In this document: positions 31,801-44,600 of the stretch, in pieces
Numbering within the stretch: position 1 is the first letter of the stretch
How the letters are laid out: every line of letters starts with the position of its first letter
NCBI RefSeq assembly: GCF_040954835.1
Contig: NC_090712.1
Coordinates: 4,473,284-4,537,283 of the forward strand
Direction of reading: 5' to 3'
DNA from: Lepisosteus oculatus
Taxonomy: Eukaryota; Chordata; Actinopteri; Semionotiformes; Lepisosteidae
DNA length: 64,000 bases
Made by a program: the position numbers and the translations under genes
Notes under the pieces: generated by a model
Database searches by the model: none
Seen by the model: only the letters and a program-made list of their open reading frames with translations
Told to the model about the DNA's origin: nothing

Positions 31801-34155
31801 TTAGGCGCATCTGTGAATGTGCATGACGCTCCTCGCTTCGCCCAAAACGGGAAGAAAGGTTGTTGTGACTTTTTTAATCGTGACAATGAGGGGTGCCAAA
31901 TTTATTTCACTGACCCCTTGAAGCCTCTCTTCGTGATGTTGTTGTGTTCTTTTTGGAGATGAATTTGAATTGTAGATGCAGTCATTCTAACTGGTGAGCG
32001 GGAATCACAAATGTTTTGGCGAAAGTATTTTTTTTTGGTTTCGGAAATATTATTATTGCAGTCGGTCTCACTGCATCTTGCAGAAGTCACTAAATGAACA
32101 CAGGTATATTCACGGAGAAATCATTTTTCTGTTATACATTTATTACTCGAAAAATACAATGCGTTTTTTTTTTAAAAGATTGGCATTTTTAAATAGAAAT
32201 GGCACAGATTATATTTCCTCAATCCCCACTTCTTGTTCGAATGGGCTGTGACCCACCTTCCAGGTAGTTACATTTCCTCCAGAGTGCAGGCTGGATTAAT
32301 TGCTTAATTAATGCCGTGAAATATGAGTGCCCTGTGACGGACCCTCCAGGGTACAGCCCTGCACTGAGCTCTTTGTGCCAATTTAACTTCCTATGACCCT
32401 CCGTAGGATGAATCTAGGTGATGGCGGGGTGCCCATTTTTCCTGATGTGTAGTGAGAGGGCTCATATTTTGTTCTCAATCATTTTCGATGTGCGGGGAGC
32501 TGCCTGTACCTGCGGTTACTGCCTGTTGCAGTCTGGTCGCTTTCTCGTCTCCCCGATGAGGCGTTTGACGGTGCTGAGATGTCGTAATCACAAGTCTGTG
32601 ATGGCCTGCTTGCCTGCCGTCGTCCCGAGGACCAGAGCAGGTAAATCAAACGAGGAGTGACGGGTTCACTCAGCAACACTCTTGTGCTCTGCTTAGAGAC
32701 AGTGCCACAAATAAACCAAGTACAGTATCATGTCTGAAAGAGGTGCTTCTGAGAATATGCTAATCCCTGAAACTAGACTCGCATTCCTTAGGGGATTAGC
32801 CTGAGAAATCAAAGGAAGTCTTCGATAGTCACCTGGACTAAGCACGCCTACATAAAAGTAACATAATTTTTTTCTTTCTCTGCTTTGATGGGTCTGGGTG
32901 ATACAGGTTAATTAACCATGTGCTTTATTAGTCATTGACTGTCTCCTGCAGTGAGGGTTGCTTGAAAGTGGTATTGAAGGAATTATGAAAAAAAAATGAT
33001 AAGGAAATATCTGACAAATGCTTTGGCTGTATTTGTCTGTCCTTGTCCTTCTGTCCCAGTAAGTATCCCCTTCCTCAACATTTTAAACATCACTATTTGG
33101 ATTTAGCCTAAATTCACATCACAAAATAGTTGTTCCCGTCAAAATGGAGAAGAATGACAAATAATAGGATTTATACTCATTTACATTTGTAATACTTGAT
33201 GTTTTGTGATGACTGGCAACTTTATTTTTGATTATCTTTGTATGTTAATTTAAAAAACAATAAAATACAAGTAAAAAAATGTTACTTTTTAAAGCTTTAA
33301 TGCGGGCAGTCCTACCTTTGTGTGTCCACTGTAAAAATGAAAAGAAACATCATTTAAACAGTTGATGTTTATCTCATTATGGTAGTGATGACAGGAAGTA
33401 GCTTGTTGTGTTTTTAGAATGAGTCTGAGCATAAACATGTCTTATCAGACACAATTCCCCTTGCTTTGGGCTGTGATAAATGGTTTCCTTACAGAGTCGT
33501 GACAACTGTTATGTGTGATGAATGTCCCTGGTGGGGGATACACATAGCGTTACACTGTGAGCAGTCTCGTCAGTTCCAGTAATGGGCATTCCAAGCTAAT
33601 GACTAGCTAATCAGTGGAATTCGATTCCTCAGATCCATCGCATTTACTGCACAAGACGCAGCACAGCACACAACACAGGCAGTTCATGATTCCCACCTCA
33701 CAGTGCAGGGCAGGCTGTGTGGATCTTACCATGATGGAGAACACAGACAGTACCTCTGGTGACAGCTGGATGCATGTACAGTATCTGTTGCTGGTTAGAA
33801 TAGTGTTTTTTCAGAGACGGAGGATTAAGAGGCCGCTACACGTTCATGAAATGTTTACCATCTCCCATTTCAAGCAATGTGAATTTTGATTTGGAGTCTA
33901 GAGTTCGTCTTGAGAATTATCCACACCTGTTGTGACGTAAGGAGGACGTAGACGTGAGATGGCAGCCTTCAGAGACTCAGGGTCTAACTAAATAACAAGG
34001 CAGGAGTCAATTCCAGCTTTTCAGTTCAAATTCCCTCTTCCAGCCAGTCCTCAGTTCCAACTTCATGAATGTAAAAAAAGGAATTGGTCTGAATGATGGA
34101 ATAGGCATGAGTGGTAACCACTAGCCCAGCACTGTGCATCGAACTGGACAGAACT
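31801..34155. other. Intergenic DNA between TMEM178A and MAP4K3, left part
   Basis: AT-rich, with no exon or repeat family recognised. It separates the two divergent promoter regions. Confidence 0.5.
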
Positions 34156-34745
34156 GCCAGCAGCTATATCACCCTGCAACTCACAACTGGCAGCCCACTG
34201 AAGCTCAGCAGGTGTGAGCCTGGTCAGTACCTGGATGGGAGACCTCCTGGGAAAAACTAAGGCCGCTGCTGGAAGAGGTGTTGGTGGGGCCAGAAGGGGG
34301 CGCTCACCCTGCAGTCTGTGTTGGGCCTAATTCCCCAGTATAGTGAAGGGGACACTATACTGTAACAAGGCTTTGTCCTTCAGATGAGACGTAAAACTGA
34401 GGTTCTGACTCTCTGTGGTCATTAAAAATCCCAGGGTGCTTTTGAAAAGAGTAGCGGTTTAACGCTGGTGTGCTGGCCAAATTTCCCATTGGCCTTTACC
34501 AATCATGGCTTCCTAATAATCCCCATCTCTGAACTGGCTTCATTAATCTGCTCTCCTCCCTGCTGATGTGTGGGGAGCGTTCTGGCGCACTATGGCTGCT
34601 GTCACATCCTCCAGGTGGGGCTGCACACTGGTGGCGGTGGAGGGGATCCCCATTACCTGTAGAGCGCTTTGAGTGGAGTGTCCCGAGAACTGCTATATAA
34701 GTGTAAAGAATTATTGCTAATTACTAATTACTATTATTAATTACT
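34156..34745 (+). mobile_element. 5S-type SINE, copy 4 (full length)
   Basis: The head gccagcagctatatcaccct followed by ggtcagtacctggatgggag aligns with 5S rRNA (gccatacca..., ggttagtacttggatgggag). The body has aggggacactatactgtaac and the end is a gctttgagtgg tail with irregular ATT. One of the two best-preserved copies for building a consensus. Confidence 0.9.
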
Positions 34746-37700
34746 CCCAGCTCCACTCCCTGGACTGTGACAGACTCTACTACACCAAAAGACTGGGTCT
34801 TCAGGGGAATTCACTTTCGTGAATTTGCCTGTTGACACCATAGGAAAAGAGCTCAGGGACCAGATGAGCAAGTCCCAAGTCAGTGTTGATCACCTTGGAT
34901 GTGCTGACAGCGGTACACCTTGCCTTTCCGACTTCTGACCCTTGGAAATGATATTGTGATTGCCATGTAAGTTCACCATCTTGTCTTCCCCAGTCATTGC
35001 ATTGTATTTCATTTGACATGTTCTGGTAGTTTTACTATGATACCATGAGCCTCCCACTGACTGCAGAACAGCATTTGCTAACTTTAATTTTTGAGGCTAG
35101 ACAAGCACTCAACTGTTCTGGCTTCTTTTCAATAAAGGTGCTGTATATAAGTATGGTAAAAAAGAGGAAGACTCTGAAGGCAGGGTGGGGACCGTAATCT
35201 TCATGTCACAAGCTCGAATCCAAGTCAGGCAGTCCGCTGTAACCAGAGATTGCCCAAGTGACTCAGTCCTTTTTGGTGTGTTCATAGATTCCTTTGGTGG
35301 GATTAGTAAAGAAAATAAGTGTCCTTCTATTCTCTCAGCCAGGGTACCATTAAATAAAATCAAAGCTTTTCCGTTGCCTTTATATCTGAATTAATGCATA
35401 GTAATGTATTCTAATTTGAAACTGTAAACCAATTACAGGATATCTCTTGGCAGCCAGCTGTGATGGCTTTTAATGCCCAGTGCCTTTTATCACAGTCTGG
35501 GTTAGTTTTGGAATGCTGTGCTGTGTGTTTGTGCTAGCACAGTAGGAATGAATGTGCAATCACCTTTAACTCCTATCCCAGGGCTGTCCAGGTTTTGTTT
35601 TTTTCCCTTACTAGAATAGGTGGAAACATCTACACCAGAACAAAAATCTTGTTTTCATAAAGTTTTGTTTTTTCCAAGTTCCTTATTCCTGACAATCATA
35701 TTAGATCAGTATAATCGTCATAATAAGATAAGGGCAGCAGATAACGTTCCTCGGGTACAGTGTGCAAATCTATTGATCATGCTGCCATCACAGAGTCTGA
35801 TGGAGGTTGACTAGATTTGCTCATGAAAGCCCCCATCCAAGCTCTGCTGATGATTCAGATTCATCTTGGTTCCCCTTTTTGCTTCAAAGATCACATCAGA
35901 GCTAGAGTGTCACATTGAGCATATTTCTCAAGCCCTAGTCTTGGAATGCCACCATCCAGTAAGACACTCATGCATGACACTCCACATCCCCTGTTTGTAA
36001 CAATTGGGAGCACTTGTCAATTATTGATCAATTAAGAAAGTAAAGTCCTTCAGGGCTGTTCCATTCCTATTCCAAATGCTTTCTCATTGGCTTAAGCAGA
36101 ATTCAATTGTTCCAAGTCTTTAGAAATTGATTTGGCAGAGTGTTGAAAGATTGGCAAACCTCCAGTTTGGCCAATGCACTCACAGGTGCATCCCACAGAC
36201 TGGTCTGAGAACGAGCCAGCTTTCACATACTGTAGCTCAGTCCAACAGATATTTGCATTTGAATCAAGAGTAATGGCTGGTGAGAATCATCTCATAATTC
36301 CTTGGCCTTCCAGGCCCCCTTCTGACTGCAAAAATAAAGCATCAAGTTAAAATCTTACTTTAGGTATTTAAAGCTATACTACTGTATGAACCTACATCTA
36401 ACAGCAAGCAAAAAAGTCACTATTATTTGTACTGGTGCTTTGTTGCAGTATAGAAAAAAGACAAAGAGCTACTGTATGTGCAGAAGATTCCTTTGTTCTC
36501 ACTAAAACTCATCTACAACACCATGATGGGAAATATGTAATCCACTCTTTAAGCGGTTGCCTCCATTTTCTTTGCTACAACGTTTTATTTGAACTAAGTG
36601 GGCCTTGTTTTCATTTTAAAGCACCAAAACGCCTGTGCGCAAAGACCTTTTCCAAAGAGTGCAACTGAGTTTGTCGGTGATCATTCTGACAGTTTTATAG
36701 CAGTGCTATAAAGTCTCAAAGCATCATGAGACCTAACAAATCAGTCCAGGAAACCACAGTTCAACTCTTATTTAACCGAACAGCGCGTGTTCAAAGGAAA
36801 TCCTGTGTTGCTGGGCCAGATCAGTCTGGAGAGGCAAGATTCCACATCTGTGTCATGATTCCTGTAAAAATCCCACAGCTAAAATGTTTCAAATGTTTAA
36901 GGTAGTCCAGGTGGGCTCCATGTTTGTTGTAATCCTGGTGAGGAAACCACTGTTGCTATTCATAAAATATTTCAAGACACATTATTTAAGTGAGTCTTTC
37001 AATGTCCTGATTTAAATTAGTCAGATGTAGTAAAAAGAAGCAGTTAAAACCTACTTCCTTCCCAGTATGAAGCAACCTGGATGCAGCCAAGAGATCTTGA
37101 TTATTTTCTGTTTTTCTTGTTCTGTTCCAGAATGAAAGTTTAATTGCTGAAACAACCTGACTCCCCTAAAAACAAAAGCCACCAGAACAGTATTGAAGCT
37201 CAGGACAAAATCACATTATACTCCAAATGAAAATACTTCCAGTAGATTTTAAAAATATTGGCTGTCACTTGTTGACAACCATTGGGTGTTCAGTGGTCTT
37301 GCACATCGTGGATCAATAAAGGAGCAGCTCAGCGGAGAATTTAGGTGACACAAATGCAGTTTATACAGACAAGGGTTACAGGCTGTGATTACTGAAGCTG
37401 GCTGCATCTGGCCTAGGTGAAGCACAAGGTAATTGCTCAGGCGAAACTCTTTACCCTTCACAGCAAATGTAAAAGATGATGACTAAAGCATTTTAGTTAG
37501 GTGAGGAAGCTATGCAGTTACATACGTCTGAAAAAAAATCTGAAAAGCACTTTGAAACATCAGTTTGGCAAACTGCATTCTTTTACAAAAAGTAAGCATC
37601 TAGTTTTTGTAAATTCCTGAATGACCCGCTTTTCACTTTGAGGTGTTCATGTTAGCCTTCACGATAAAAACATTCTTCTGAGACAAATACTCAATTTCCC

Positions 37701-39609
37701 CGAAGGGAGACTGAACTTAAAGCTAGATATTGACTTACAGGTGTTTCTATGTGCATGAAAGGAACGGAAATGGTCCTTAGGAAACCGGAAACCCCTGCAT
37801 AAAGAGCTGTTCTACAGCATCTTTACCCCCTGGAAAACAAATATCAAAATATCCGATTTTCAAACTTATCTTCCAACGGCAACAGGGAGAAGCTGGGACT
37901 GGACTCCTCCTGCACCAAACAAACGTGAACAGGGAGCACACTGTAGCTGCTGGTTGGAATTTCACTTCGCCATGTGGGAGGCTGCAGACTGACCTTGTCT
38001 TACTGAGCCACCTTCCTATGGCTCTGAACCGAGGTTGCTCTGCTTGGATTTGCCCGGCTTTCCTTACCGTGCTGCCCCCCAGGAGAGTTCTCCTTGACCC
38101 ACACTGGCTGTCCGTCCCTGGCAGTTTGTGACACCCCTCCCTCTAACACCGCTGACCTCATCTTCCACGGCCTGTTGGTTTGTCTGAGGCAGACTTCCTG
38201 TTCATCTGCTCACAGAACGTCCTGTTTAATGCCAAGCCAACACACAGCACTTGAAAGTATGAAACTTAAACCTACCTCTTTCCTCACCCTCGCTGTAATG
38301 CAGCTTATAAGAGTCCGAATGCAATACTACCCAGGTCTTTTCCAATATTCATTTGGAAACTGATAAGAAAATAAGTCAATTGAAATAGGATGGTTATCGT
38401 CCAGACTATTGCACAAAGAAAACGATACATTGAGGATCTGGATTTGACTTAGTTCTGCTTGTGGATCCATATGATTTAGATTAGATGGACCTTTTTTAAA
38501 AAAAAGATATACAGTATTGATGGGCTTACACTCATTTAGTGGTCCAGCTTTTGTTGTGGTCTATATTTCTGCATTCATGTACAGTACATGCAATGTGAGA
38601 TAGGGCTGACTGGTATTTTACAAACCTGGTCAGTTTTTCAAAAAGGTGCTGACAAAAGAGAGAAGGGCAGCCAACAGTTATTGAAAAGGGTCTCCACTGA
38701 CTGCATGTGGCCCTCAGAAACTCACACAGCTGCCTGCGAGGAGAGATTCCCATTTTGCTTATGTCTTCAAAATTTCTTGTTAACTGCTCTGCTAGGGCTG
38801 TGCTAAGGGGTCTTGACACTGCTTCAGGGCCACAGGAAACCAGGTCCTTCACTTACTTTTAAGTTGTCACTGGCTGCTTCGAGGTTAACAGCATGCCTTG
38901 GAGACATTAAAGAACCATTTTCTCCTCTTTTTTAAGGTAAAGCTGTCAGAACTGTTATATTATTCCACTCACAATATTGGGGGGAAAAATATTTTTTCCT
39001 TGTGCATAAAGGAAAGTAATTTGGACACATTTAGAAATGTTTTCATTTCCTGTTAAAGAACAGTACCGAACTGTTTGCAGATGCATTTTAGAAACATGGT
39101 TTATTTCTATGTGGTTTGGATAACTCAGCGTTCTCGGCACTAATTAAATCCTTTATTTGAAAAATATGTATTGAGTCCCTACACAGTAAACATTATGAAA
39201 TCAGTGAATTTTGATTCCATTTACTGTTTTCTGAGCAGCTATCTCCTTGCAGCAACATAAACTTCATTAGGAAGAATACAACTCGATAGAACAGCCAGAG
39301 ACCGGCAGTATTATATAAAATTAAAATAAAAGCGCATTCTCACTTTTACATAAGGATTGAGAAAAACTGTTTTCGCCCTTATTATTTTCCAGTACCCTCA
39401 TTAACCCCTTATCTCTGTGTCTGGCAAATACGTTGTTAAGCGACAATTGAAGGACGGCTGTGCATTCGGTTGTTTTCTGAACAATCCCAGTACGCTGATG
39501 CGGTATCACAGCAGCGCCGTCTTCTCTGATCAGGAAATCAATGGCGTTACTGTCTTCTCGCCCGGGAGGAGTGCCCAGACCCAGGCTCACATGATGGGGG
39601 GGACGTCAT
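34746..39609. other. Intergenic DNA between TMEM178A and MAP4K3, right part
   Basis: Nearly 5 kb without a recognisable gene or repeat. Open frames are short and unrelated to known proteins as far as I can tell. Confidence 0.5.
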
Positions 39610-39990
39610 CCTTTTTTTTAAAATAAGTTTTTATTTAAACACCAGAAATACAAAATAGGAGGCAGAATATTGAAATAGATACAGAAACATACACTGCACA
39701 CCCAGAGGAGTTCACAACTGTAGAAACTAAAAATGAGACTTTTGACATATTTCCATTGTGGGTCTTGCCTTTTGATTCCTTACATTTCTAATAAAATTTA
39801 AATAAAAAAGGAATTCAACTTTAAAGGCATGAATAGAGGGAGCAGTATTAGACCATTTCCTTTTGTGGACAAAGTCTTTAGCCAAAATAATTAACAGATT
39901 AATAATAAAAACATATCCTTGGGGGGGGGACTCATACTCTCGGAGAAACAGCGCGCCGATCGATGCTTCCAAACAGTTTTATCAGAGTTT
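39610..39990 (-). pseudogene. L1/Tx1-type LINE 3' fragment
   Basis: The minus-strand frame 39972-39727 ends a LINE ORF2-like protein. It has NLLIILAKDFVHKRKW, then a Phe/Tyr-rich segment ending FIRNVRNQKA, which resembles the end of L1/Tx1-clade reverse-transcriptase proteins (Ile-leu-ala-Lys-x-x-ile-His-Lys...). An in-frame stop lies just upstream, so the element is 5' truncated and dead. A 3' UTR with aataaaa and an A-rich end near 39610 follows. Confidence 0.6.
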
Positions 39991-40369
39991 CATAATTCAT
40001 TTACATGGTTTTAATCGGGTCTGGCGTCAACTCCCTACAAAGTATTTTGTAAGACACGAAAGGCAATGTCTTTATGTTCATCTATGAGGACAATTAGCTG
40101 CCTCGCCTATAGAATCACAGGCTTCGCCTAGCCTACATTAAGCTGTCGTATCACAGCAGAATGGAAACTTTTGTTGTTTTCCCCTAGTTGGTCTTTGCAC
40201 GCTTGTTGTGACGGATTGGGTCAGTAACCGCATGACTCATACTTCGGAATCTGGAGCAACAAGATTCAAGCGCATCCATAGACGCGAAATCCATGTTTCC
40301 CCCCCCAAACAGTCTAATTACCGAAGGTGGATTTTAAACCTCCTCTGTGCCGACATCCTTTCGTTCTGT

Positions 40370-41640
40370 TCGCTGTCACACGGTGAACTCGGGCAAAGCA
40401 AGTGTCCGGAGAGCTGGGTAGCCTGAGGATTGACTGGGCTGCATCCAGCTAACGCGATGAAAATGCAAACATTCTGGTTTGGCGATGGGATCTGGCTTTT
40501 CTCGTGTTGACGCCGCGGAGAGCATCACCCCCCTCCTGCCTCAGTCAAAGGGACCAGAAAATGGTTCATGCGCAGATTGTGTGAGCGAATGGGACCGACT
40601 CCGGAGCGATTTCCTCCACAGCTGGAGTAGAGCAATTCCTGGCGATTCAGGACCGTTTTTGTTTACCAGTGCCTGCCTGCCTGCACACCACCCTCTCCCA
40701 AGTCTTCCGAGTCCTGTGCCTTTGGAGAATGTAAACTGGAGCCGTGCGCACGCGTATTGCGCAGTGGAAGCCATGTTAAACTTACAGTGAATTCGGGCTG
40801 AGATTTTTTTCCCCCCCTGAAGCCGTTCATGTTTGTTTATTTGTTTCTTCTCACCTGTGAAACCGGGCGTCCCACGAACCTCAGAGATCGGCGAGAGAAA
40901 CCGGAGTTCAAATTATGAATTCCAGTTTCGACCTGTCCAGGCGGAATCCGCAAGAGGATTTCGAGCTGATTCAAAGGATAGGCAGCGGTACATACGGAGA
41001 TGTGTATAAGGTAAATGTACATTTCTTTTATATGGACGGGGCAAGCCCGAAGCGTAACATACATATGCATACATGGCGATCAGCGTGCGTCTTTGGCGAA
41101 GTGGTTTTTGACAGGAGACAAAATGGTGTTGTTGATGTAATATATCAAAATGGAATTCAACCGGAGGTGATACTGCACAAATGAGCGCTTAGTTTTACAG
41201 TCATAGAAGGTATTTGCCCCCGCAAAAAGAACTTGGACGAAGTATACTATGGATTGGTTTAGTATCATTGGTATATGTAGTTTAGTTCTACTTTAGGTGG
41301 CCCATTACAGATCGGCGGTGGTGCGCCGTGTGTTGATTGCGCGTTGCGTGTGTGGTGGGAACTGTGTTGCCTTGGTGTCTCTGAAAATGTCTTGCAGGGA
41401 GACCCAGGTTTTCCACAACAAAGTAGGCCCTAACCACAGCAGTTCACACAAGAATGCAGTGAAAGGGCGCAGATACGTGCCTTTGTAGGAGTGAAGAAAA
41501 CTCAACGGGCTCAGACGTCTGCGGGATCTTTCTAAGAGAAAACGTAGTTTTTACGTTTTAATTTTCCCGTCGTGCCGGACGCAACAGTGCGGGTCTGCAG
41601 ACGCGCTTCGTGCGGCTGGCCTGTCTGGAAAACCTGTCCT
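40370..41640 (+). promoter_or_regulatory. CpG-rich promoter region of MAP4K3
   Basis: CpG-dense DNA around exon 1: cgccgcgg near 40510, cacgcg near 40750, and clusters near 41310-41350 and 41565-41610. It ends abruptly in AT-rich intron. Assigned as the promoter island from position and composition. Confidence 0.6.
40915..41010 (+). CDS. MAP4K3: MAP4K3 coding exon 1
   Basis: Thirty-two complete codons, phase 0, donor gtaaat. The ATG is in the expected place relative to human (MNPGFDLSRRN there). It lies in a CpG-rich island and is preceded by possible upstream ORFs in the presumed 5' UTR. Confidence 0.97.
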
Positions 41641-44600
41641 GCCCATTTAAAAACACGAAACTTGGGAAATCTTTTTTTTTTTCTTTACCGTCGTCTGTTG
41701 TTTGTTGTTATATTTTGTTACTGTAATGTGACATTTGTAGTGCGTCACTTACTCTTGAAAGTAAATAACAAAATTTGCAAGGTGCACCAATGCAGACGCA
41801 GTACAACTGTAGGAGTGTTAATTTAGCCTAATGTTGTATGACATATTCCTGAGCCAGAGAATTATTACTCAGCCCAAGTTCTTTATCGTTGCATTTATCT
41901 ATTGGTGTGAAACAACTGAATAATAAAAAACTTGTTTAGCGTGCTTTTTCGTGTGATTGTGAGAATGCACTCAATCCTTCCTAAATGTTAATCTGTAGTT
42001 AACAGCACGTTTGATTAATTACTAGACCTTTGAGTCCTAGTTTAAAAATGGAATCCCCATTAATTATTTATAATATTTATTAATGAAATGTTAACTTATT
42101 GAAATTGTAAGAGCTCGTTCTACAGGAATGGATCACTGATATCCTGTATGAAAGAGGCCAGTTGATGTAGAAGAGTTCTGCTAGTATTTTACAGTGCAGA
42201 CTGCCAAACAAAAGACTTATTTTGAGTAAGACGTTCAAGCAGAAATATTCCCTTTCTTCCTTAACAGGTGGAGGGTATCTAGATGATTCAGTGAAATGCT
42301 TTAATAAACTGTTTTTGTTCAGCTTCACCATGTCAGTTTGTGATCGCCGCTTCCATTTTAATTTCTTTTAACCACTTTGAAAGATAATTTGAACGAGAGA
42401 AATACAGATTTATTTGGCAGGGGCCTCAAGTCTGTGTCCGTGCTCCTTCAGATGAGCATTGACTGGGCCTAATGCATACGATGGATGTGAACTGATGTCA
42501 TTTCATGGGCACTGTGTTTGAAGATGATTTCAGGGATAAGATAAGATCACTTTATTGGCCATATACAATTTCTTGTATTAGTAATTTGTCTTTTTGCATA
42601 CCCCAGCTTGCTCTCCATGAGGCACACAGATAGGGAGAGAGCCTGGGGTCAGAGAGCAGGGTCAGCCATTGTACGGCGCCCCTGGAGCAGTTGGGGTTAA
42701 GGGCCTTGCTCAGGGGCCCACTGGAGTAGGATTCCTCTGCCGACCGCAGGATACGAACCAGCAACCTTTCAGCCACAGGTGCAGATCCTTAGCCGCAGAG
42801 CCACCTCTTGTTAAGAGGACAGAAAAGAAAGTTGGCTTAGGAGCACCTGGTGCTGTGCACTGAAGTAGGCAGCCGATACCCCAACAACACTTGCGGGGGG
42901 GCTGGCCATCTAGCCAGTAGCCGTATCACCCTGCAACTCACAACTGGCAGCCCACTGTAGCTCAGCAGAAGTGAGCCTGGTCAGTACCTGGATGGGAGAC
43001 CTCCTGGGAAAAACTAAGGCTGCAGCTGGAAGAGGTGTTGGTGGGGCCAGAAGGGGGCGCTCACCCTGCGGTCCATGTGGGTTCTAATGCCCCAGTATAG
43101 TGACGGGGACACTATACTGTAAACAGGCACCGTCCTTCGGATGAGATGTCCTGACTCTCTGTGGTCATTAAAAATCCCAGGGCGTTTCTCGAAAAGAGTA
43201 GGGGTGTAACCCCGGCGTCCTGGCCAAATTTCCCATTGGCCCTGACCAATCATGGCCTCCTAATAATCCCCATCTATGAATTAGCTACATTACTCTGCTC
43301 TCCTCCCCACTGATAGCTGATGTGTGGTGAACGTTCTGGTGCACTATGGGTGCCGTCGCATCATCCAGGTGGAGCTGCACACTGGTGGTGGTGGAGGGGA
43401 TCCCCATTACCTGTAAAGTGCTTTGAGTGAAGTGTCCAGAAAAGCGCTCTATAAGTGTAAGCAATTATTATTATTATTATTATTATTATCATCTACAGTG
43501 TATTATCTAAACCGCTGTCATTTTGGACTGTGGTTTGTACACAATCTCTTAGAGTTCCAGACTCTGTCCTTTGACACCAGTATCTCAAAAAGGGAGGGGT
43601 GTGCCTTTATTAAGAACGTAAGAACAAAAGAATGGTTGCTAAAGAGAGGAGGCCATTTGTCCCATCTGCCCTGTTTACTCATTAGTAGCTTATTGATCCT
43701 ATGATCTCATCCAGCCTTGAGGGAAACCCAAGTATCTTTTTCAATCACATGGCTGGGTAGCTTGTTCCACTCCCCCAGGGGTAAGGAATTCCTCCTGTTC
43801 TTGGTTGTTTACATGTGTGTCCTGTGGTTCAGGGTTCATGTTTCACTGTTCATGTTGAAGAAGTCCACTGCGTTGACTTCATCAGGATCTTTGAGGATGT
43901 TCAGTCCCCTCAGGGTCGTTACTTTATGTCCTAGAATGGCTGATTCCAGAGAAACAATAATTACATCAAGACGTAAGCACTGTCCTCCCTAAGGTTAGTA
44001 GGCTGACCTCTATAGCCAAGTGTGTGAGGGTAGATGGAGCAGGAGTGGAAGAAGAACCAAAGTTGATGGTCTAGTTCATAAAGCCAGGTTCAAGCTCAGT
44101 CACATTGTACATCAATGGTGAATCCAACTGTGGATTTGTTTTGTGGGTTTCGTCTTCACATGCTTTGTGCTTGGGTCTTGAAAGGAATGGTCTAACCAAT
44201 GTGTAAACTTGTGAATGTTCTTAAGTGTCTGGGAATGGCCTGTTTACAGCTAAATCCAGACTTTTGATGTAAAGTTATATATTTCCCAAATGATTGGCCA
44301 GGAATATGTGCTACTGGTATTTAGAGACGTCTTTTTCCTTTTGATTTTGGGAGAGAAACATCCGAACCTTAATGTTATTGCTGTGCCAATACATGAGCCA
44401 GAAGTGTTTACAGTGTTGAGTTGGCTTCAGGCTGACTTGACACTGGAGTGTACCTTGTATAGCCCATTGTTTGAAAGCCAGCAGAAAAAGGAAGCTTTGA
44501 ACCAAAAGCTCTCATCAGATTTTCAGCTGGCCTCTTCACAACTGGACAATGGGCAGTTGGCTGCTAAATTCATCCTGTTTTTGAACGACAGGCTTTATTC

